DNA of 12,411 nt from Candidatus Omnitrophota bacterium (GTDB lineage Bacteria; Omnitrophota; Gorgyraeia; 2-02-FULL-51-18), in contig JAHFFL010000014.1 in the NCBI GenBank assembly GCA_023247955.1, positions 1-12,411 on the forward strand, in the 5' to 3' direction. The position numbers were made by a program, and so were the translations under genes. This document shows, piece after piece, positions 8,879 to 12,411 of this stretch. Below the pieces are notes generated by a model. The model worked only from the letters and a program-made list of their open reading frames with translations, searched no databases and had not been told where the DNA came from. The stretch's first letter is position 1. Each line of letters opens with the position of its first letter.

Positions 8879-10447
8879 TTATTTGTTTTTTTTCAAAAGA
8901 TAATACTCGTAGGCATCGACGAGGGCCTTCCAACTGGCTTCGATCACGTTGCTCGAGACACCGACCGTGGTCCAAATACTTTTACCGTCCGTGCTTTCGA
9001 TGAAAACGCGGACCTTGGCCGCCGTGCCGGATTTGGAATCCACGATGCGCACTTTGTAGTCGTCAAGACGCACCTCATCAATCGTCGGGCAAAAAACGGA
9101 AAGCGCCTTGCGAAAGGCCTTGTCGAGCGCGTTCACCGGGCCGTCGCCGGAGGCCTCTTTGGTCTCCTCTTTTCCGCCGGACCTCACGGTGACGGTTGCC
9201 TTCACCGTCGGGTCACCACTGCCTATCTTCTCTTGGGAAACCTGCGCCTTCACCTCAAAAAACTTTTTGCCCTTTCCCATCAGCTCGCGCATCAAAAGCT
9301 CCAGACTCGCGTCGGCGGCCTCGTACTGGTAGCCCTCATGCTCGCGCCTTTTGACTTCTTCCAGAATACGGCGCGTCTCGGGCGATTCCTTTTTTAGGTC
9401 GATGTCCAGCTCTTTCGCCTTCAATGAAATATTGGTGCGGCCCCCGACATCCGAGACCAGAAACCGCCGGTGATTGCCCACCAGCGCCGGGTCAATATGT
9501 TCGTACGTGATCGGATTTTTCATCACCGCGTCGATATGTACGCCGCCCTTGTGGGCAAACGCGCTTTGGCCGGCATAGGGCTGGTTTTTGGGCTGGATCA
9601 TGTTGGCCACTTCGCTTACGTAACGCGCCACTTCGGTCAGCTCTTTCAATTTGTCGGGCGAAAGACAGGGACGGCCCAGCTTCAGCTGCAGGTTTGCGAC
9701 GATCGCGACAAGGTCCGGGTTTCCGCAGCGTTCGCCGTAGCCGTTGATCGTGCCTTGCACATGCTCCGCGCCGGCCTCCACCGCGGCGACCGCGTTGGCG
9801 ATCCCGACGCCGGAGTCGTTGTGCGTGTGAATCCCCAGCGGACCGCCGATTTTCTGCCGGATCTCGGAGACAATTTTAAAAATTTTGGACGGCAGGGTGC
9901 CGCCGTTCGTATCACAGAGCACCAGCACCGACGCCCCGGCCTCGAGGGCCGCCTCAAGCGTTTTCAGCGCGTATTCCGGATTGTGCGTGTAGCCGTCAAA
10001 AAAATGCTCGGCGTCATAGATCACTTTTTTTTCCTTGGCTTTCAAATACTTGACCGAATCGCCGATCATGCGGAGATTTTCGTCAAGGTCCGTCCGGAAC
10101 ACCTCTTTCACGTGAATGTCCCAGCTTTTGCCGAAAATCGTGATCACCTGAGTCTGCGCCGCCAAAAGCCCGTTCAAATTATCATCGGCGGCGGCCTTGG
10201 AGCCCGCCTTGCGGGTGGAACCGAAAGCAACCACCTGCGAGTTACGCAGCTTGATTTTTTTGATTTCATCAAAGAAGGCGATATCCTTGGGATTGGCGCC
10301 GGGCCAACCGCCCTCGATGTACGGAAAACCCAGCTCATCGAGGCGTTTGGCGATAAGGACCTTGTCCTGCACGGAAAAGGATATCCCTTCCCCCTGAGAA
10401 CCGTCCCTCAGCGTCGTGTCATAGATTTCAATCTTCTTGACGCTCAT
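8879..10447 (-). CDS. cimA: (R)-citramalate synthase CimA
   Basis: CimA condenses pyruvate and acetyl-CoA to (R)-citramalate, which gives 2-oxobutyrate for isoleucine without threonine dehydratase. It is 522 residues. The N-terminal catalytic barrel has DTTLRDG (10-16), EGGWPGANPKD (45-55), the metal-binding HTHND (207-211) and NGYGERCGNPDL (235-246). The C-terminal LeuA-type allosteric domain spans about 395-515. EGGWPG and the long QGEGISFS block are typical of the CimA subfamily rather than of 2-isopropylmalate synthase (LeuA), the main alternative. The ATG at 10447 overlaps the lysC stop as ATGA, with GAGGGA just upstream. Its place between aspartokinase and ValRS suits amino-acid supply. 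An A8 run sits in its last codons. Confidence 0.95.
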   Translation of the reverse strand: MSVKKIEIYDTTLRDGSQGEGISFSVQDKVLIAKRLDELGFPYIEGGWPGANPKDIAFFDEIKKIKLRNSQVVAFGSTRKAGSKAAADDNLNGLLAAQTQVITIFGKSWDIHVKEVFRTDLDENLRMIGDSVKYLKAKEKKVIYDAEHFFDGYTHNPEYALKTLEAALEAGASVLVLCDTNGGTLPSKIFKIVSEIRQKIGGPLGIHTHNDSGVGIANAVAAVEAGAEHVQGTINGYGERCGNPDLVAIVANLQLKLGRPCLSPDKLKELTEVARYVSEVANMIQPKNQPYAGQSAFAHKGGVHIDAVMKNPITYEHIDPALVGNHRRFLVSDVGGRTNISLKAKELDIDLKKESPETRRILEEVKRREHEGYQYEAADASLELLMRELMGKGKKFFEVKAQVSQEKIGSGDPTVKATVTVRSGGKEETKEASGDGPVNALDKAFRKALSVFCPTIDEVRLDDYKVRIVDSKSGTAAKVRVFIESTDGKSIWTTVGVSSNVIEASWKALVDAYEYYLLKKNK

Positions 10448-10932
10448 CTTCCCTCTTTTTTACCCAGCTTGAATTCGTCGTGAAGGATGCGCACCGCTTT
10501 TTCGCCGTCGGATTTCTTGACGATGCAAGAGATCTTGATTTCACTGGTGGAAATCATCTCGATATTAATCCTCTTTTTTCCAAGCGCCTCGAACATCGCG
10601 GCCGCGACACCGGCGTGACTGCGCATGCCTATCCCCACCACCGAAACCTTCGCGACATTCGGATCGAGTGATACCTCTTTGAATTTGAGGCGTCCCCGGA
10701 GCGCCCCCAGCGAGCGGACCGCGTTTTCCGACTCGCCTTTCGGCACCGTGAAAGAAATATCGGTGTCCGCCGATTTGCCGATATTTTGAATGATCATGTC
10801 GACATTGATGCCGGTCTTGGCGAGCGCGCGAAAAATCCCCGCCGCCACGCCGGGCCGGTTGGGAACGCCGCTGACCGTCACCTTCGCCTCGTTTTTATTC
10901 AAAGAAACCCCTCGTATTAAAACATCTTCCAT
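10444..10932 (-). CDS. Predicted aspartokinase beta chain from an internal in-frame start in lysC
   Basis: Residue 247 of LysC is a methionine encoded by ATG at 10932, and a perfect AAGGAGG lies exactly eight bases upstream of it. Translation from here would yield a 162-residue protein starting MEDVLIRGVSLNKNEAKV and containing only the two ACT domains. In B. subtilis aspartokinase II and C. glutamicum LysC, an in-frame internal start at nearly the same place makes the beta subunit of an alpha2beta2 enzyme. Seen here: the signal and the frame. Inferred: that it is used. Confidence 0.75.
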   Translation of the reverse strand: MEDVLIRGVSLNKNEAKVTVSGVPNRPGVAAGIFRALAKTGINVDMIIQNIGKSADTDISFTVPKGESENAVRSLGALRGRLKFKEVSLDPNVAKVSVVGIGMRSHAGVAAAMFEALGKKRINIEMISTSEIKISCIVKKSDGEKAVRILHDEFKLGKKEGR

Positions 10933-11670
10933 CGAACTGTCCTCCTTCACGATCCAGGTCCCCTCCTTATCGGAAAAGCTGCTTCTGACATGTATCGGGA
11001 TATTGAACTTGCCGGCCACTTCAATCGACCGGGACTGCATGACCTGCGCGCCCGACGACGCGAGCTCAAGCATTTCCTCATAACTGATTTTTTTGATCTT
11101 GCGCGCGCCTTTGGCGACTCTTGGATCAGTGGTAAAAATCCCCTCGACATCCGTGTAGATCTCGCAGGAATCCGCCGAAAGCGCTTTGGCCAGCGCCACC
11201 GCCGTCAAATCACTGCCGCCCCTTCCCAGGGTCGTGATCTCCTGCTGGGAACTTATCCCCTGAAACCCCGCGATGATCACCACCCGTTTTTTCTCGAGCT
11301 CCTCACGGATGCGGTTCGTGCTGATCTCAAGGATGCGGGCACGCGTGTACGCGGAGTCCGTGCGTATTCCCACCTGCCCCCCGGTGAAAGAAATCGCGTC
11401 GCAGCCGATCTCGTGAAGCGCCATCGCCAAGAGCGCCACCGAAATCTGCTCGCCGGTGGACATCAGCATGTCCAGCTCCCGGTGCGAAGGGTTTTTTGAA
11501 ACCTGCCGCGAAAGCTCCAGAAGATCGTCGGTGGTGTCGCCAAGCGCGCTGACCACCACCACCAGCGAATGGCCTTTTTTCCGGGTGCTGGCTACGCGGT
11601 CGGCGACTTTTTTGATTCGTTCGGGGTTGGCGACACTGGAGCCGCCGTATTTTTGTACGACGAGCCCCAT
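10444..11670 (-). CDS. lysC: Aspartokinase, alpha (full-length) chain
   Basis: Aspartokinase phosphorylates aspartate, the first step to lysine, threonine, methionine and diaminopimelate. The 408-residue protein has an amino-acid kinase domain (about 1-230) with KYGGSS (7-12), STGEQIS (71-77) and GRGGSDLTA (149-157), then two ACT domains (about 255-330 and 335-405) that bind inhibitory lysine and/or threonine. There is no homoserine dehydrogenase fusion. The length and layout match the monofunctional class with alpha and beta chains, as in Bacillus subtilis aspartokinase II and Corynebacterium LysC. The ATG at 11670 shares one base with the stop of the upstream ApgM-like gene (TAATG), with AAGGA eight bases upstream. 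It overlaps cimA by four bases. Confidence 0.97.
   Translation of the reverse strand: MGLVVQKYGGSSVANPERIKKVADRVASTRKKGHSLVVVVSALGDTTDDLLELSRQVSKNPSHRELDMLMSTGEQISVALLAMALHEIGCDAISFTGGQVGIRTDSAYTRARILEISTNRIREELEKKRVVIIAGFQGISSQQEITTLGRGGSDLTAVALAKALSADSCEIYTDVEGIFTTDPRVAKGARKIKKISYEEMLELASSGAQVMQSRSIEVAGKFNIPIHVRSSFSDKEGTWIVKEDSSMEDVLIRGVSLNKNEAKVTVSGVPNRPGVAAGIFRALAKTGINVDMIIQNIGKSADTDISFTVPKGESENAVRSLGALRGRLKFKEVSLDPNVAKVSVVGIGMRSHAGVAAAMFEALGKKRINIEMISTSEIKISCIVKKSDGEKAVRILHDEFKLGKKEGR
10941..10947 (-). promoter_or_regulatory. Internal ribosome-binding site inside lysC
   Basis: AAGGAGG on the minus strand is spaced eight bases from the internal ATG at 10932. It is a better match to the Shine-Dalgarno consensus than the site in front of lysC itself. 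It falls in the linker between the kinase and ACT domains. Confidence 0.75.
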
Positions 11671-12411
11671 TAGTCTGTTCCTTTTTGCCCCATAAAATGT
11701 TTCATCAGTTCGTGCCCGGTGTTAAAGATGGCTTTGCTTTGCGAAGCGCTGCGTTCGCTGAAAGTCGTGGCCGCGTCGCTCTCTATCCCTTCGCCCTCCA
11801 GCAAAAACGGCACATGCCCGTGCAATAAAGCACCTTTGGCCGATGATTCAGCCACATCCGTCGTCAGGTAAACACGGCGATTCCCGGCGCAGTCTTTTAA
11901 AATACGGGCCGCGAGCGCGTCAAATTCCTCTATCCTTTTGATCTTGCGCCTGAAATCCGTCTCGATGCGGGTCTTTTCGGTGTTCCCGAAATAAAGAAAA
12001 CAAATCTCTTCGCTGTTTGGAAAATCGGATATCTTATTCACGGGCCGTAACCCAAGCGCCTTGCCCAGCCCTTTCGCGAAAGTCGCTTCGCCGTACAACA
12101 CGCCGCGCGCGGCGAATCTCTGTTCAAACGAGGGCATCTTCGGGTGCTTGCCCTGACCCCAGAACCAGGCCATATTCGCCGGGTTTTCTTTTAAGTCCAC
12201 GCGGACGCGGTTAATCTCATGATTGTCGAGAAAAGCCTTGACCTCCATCAGAAAATCGATAAACGGCTTGCTTTTCTTTCCCTTCGGCAACGCCTGTGTC
12301 CAATTTTTCCCGAGGACATCCAGCGGCGGCGCGGTTTCAAGCTCGTCCCAATTTTCCGCAAGCGTCTCATCTGCGACGCACAGTAAATTTTTGTAACCCC
12401 CGCCGGCGTGA
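11670..12411 (-). CDS. ApgM-like cofactor-independent phosphoglycerate mutase / proposed homoserine kinase family protein, degenerate active site, 5' end beyond the right edge
   Basis: The frame is open to the right edge, so only the C-terminal 247 residues are seen; a TTG at 12290 is internal, not a start. Family-typical segments are APPLDVLGKNW followed by LPKGKK, NPANMAWFWGQGKHPKMPSF (about 76-95), KIKRIEEFD, and the tail TFSERSAS...GHELMKHF. This places it in the alkaline-phosphatase-superfamily archaeal-type iPGM group, whose members next to aspartokinase or threonine synthase genes have been proposed as homoserine kinases. The 1-base TAATG overlap with lysC supports an aspartate-family role. 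However, several residues I expect are missing. DEAGH reads as NTEKTRI (11984-11964), the metal-binding DH is DV (11858-11853), the following metal-binding His region is GALLHGH, PPHD is PPLD, and the roughly 20-residue GATGY..TNYEGK block is deleted. It may be a non-catalytic relative. The comparison is from memory of the family. Confidence 0.75.
   Translation of the reverse strand, partial: HAGGGYKNLLCVADETLAENWDELETAPPLDVLGKNWTQALPKGKKSKPFIDFLMEVKAFLDNHEINRVRVDLKENPANMAWFWGQGKHPKMPSFEQRFAARGVLYGEATFAKGLGKALGLRPVNKISDFPNSEEICFLYFGNTEKTRIETDFRRKIKRIEEFDALAARILKDCAGNRRVYLTTDVAESSAKGALLHGHVPFLLEGEGIESDAATTFSERSASQSKAIFNTGHELMKHFMGQKGTD

Noticed and set aside
8880..8895. A8 run in the last codons of cimA as a programmed frameshift or cimA-valS fusion site
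   Set aside because: cimA and valS are in the same frame, separated by TAA and two codons. Neither slippage frame joins valS, and similar A7-A8 runs occur in birA (around 2802) and mid-cimA (around 10025), so this looks like ordinary lysine coding.
9470..10483. A 337-codon open frame on the plus strand opposite cimA
   Set aside because: It is fully antisense to a well-supported enzyme, has no recognisable domain, and is low-complexity in R, H, V and L, as expected for a shadow of a G+C-biased gene.
11670..12290. Treating the ApgM-like gene as complete with a TTG start at 12290
   Set aside because: The same frame stays open to the window edge and the upstream codons encode family-like sequence (GYKNLL, APPLDVLGKNW), so the gene is simply cut by the window.
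1..12411. Search for CRISPR arrays, insertion sequences, tRNA genes, att sites or toxin-antitoxin pairs
   Set aside because: No direct-repeat arrays, transposase motifs, tRNA-like folds or small accessory genes were seen. Almost all bases are accounted for by the ten housekeeping genes.

Overview
The window is a dense bacterial housekeeping locus, about 55% G+C by eye, with every real gene on the minus strand. Transcription therefore runs from the right edge towards the left edge. In that order the genes are: an ApgM-like phosphoglycerate mutase / proposed homoserine kinase family protein (5' end off the right edge), lysC, cimA, valS, nadC, uvrB, birA, coaX, then groES and groEL (3' end off the left edge). 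No tRNA, rRNA, mobile element, CRISPR array or integrase was seen. No gene-free stretch exceeds about 125 bases.

Region 1 (12411 to about 1734) looks like one long operon. The junctions are a 1-base overlap (TAATG), a 4-base overlap (ATGA), a 6-base gap, a 19-base gap, a 4-base overlap (TTGA), a 17-base overlap, and either a short gap or an overlap depending on the coaX start. The first part is the aspartate family and branched-chain pathway: aspartokinase, (R)-citramalate synthase and valyl-tRNA synthetase. The second part is cofactor supply and repair: quinolinate phosphoribosyltransferase (NAD), UvrB (excision repair), biotin-protein ligase and type III pantothenate kinase (CoA). No promoter or terminator is evident inside it; its own promoter lies beyond the right edge.

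Region 2 (1737 to 1) is the groESL operon. It has a good sigma70-type promoter and a near-perfect CIRCE operator, so heat-shock control by HrcA is predicted. The -35 box overlaps the coaX stop codon.

The organism cannot be named from this window. The CIRCE-controlled groESL, zinc-type ValRS, CimA in place of threonine-dependent isoleucine entry, and type III CoaX next to BirA would fit an uncultured Gram-negative lineage, possibly of the Omnitrophota/Elusimicrobiota kind. That is a low-confidence impression.

I saw no clearly new multi-gene system. The points most worth a second look are: (i) the ApgM-like protein coupled to lysC has lost most residues expected to bind the catalytic metals, (ii) lysC carries a strong internal ribosome-binding site and ATG that should make a separate regulatory beta subunit, and (iii) the groESL promoter is built into the end of coaX.
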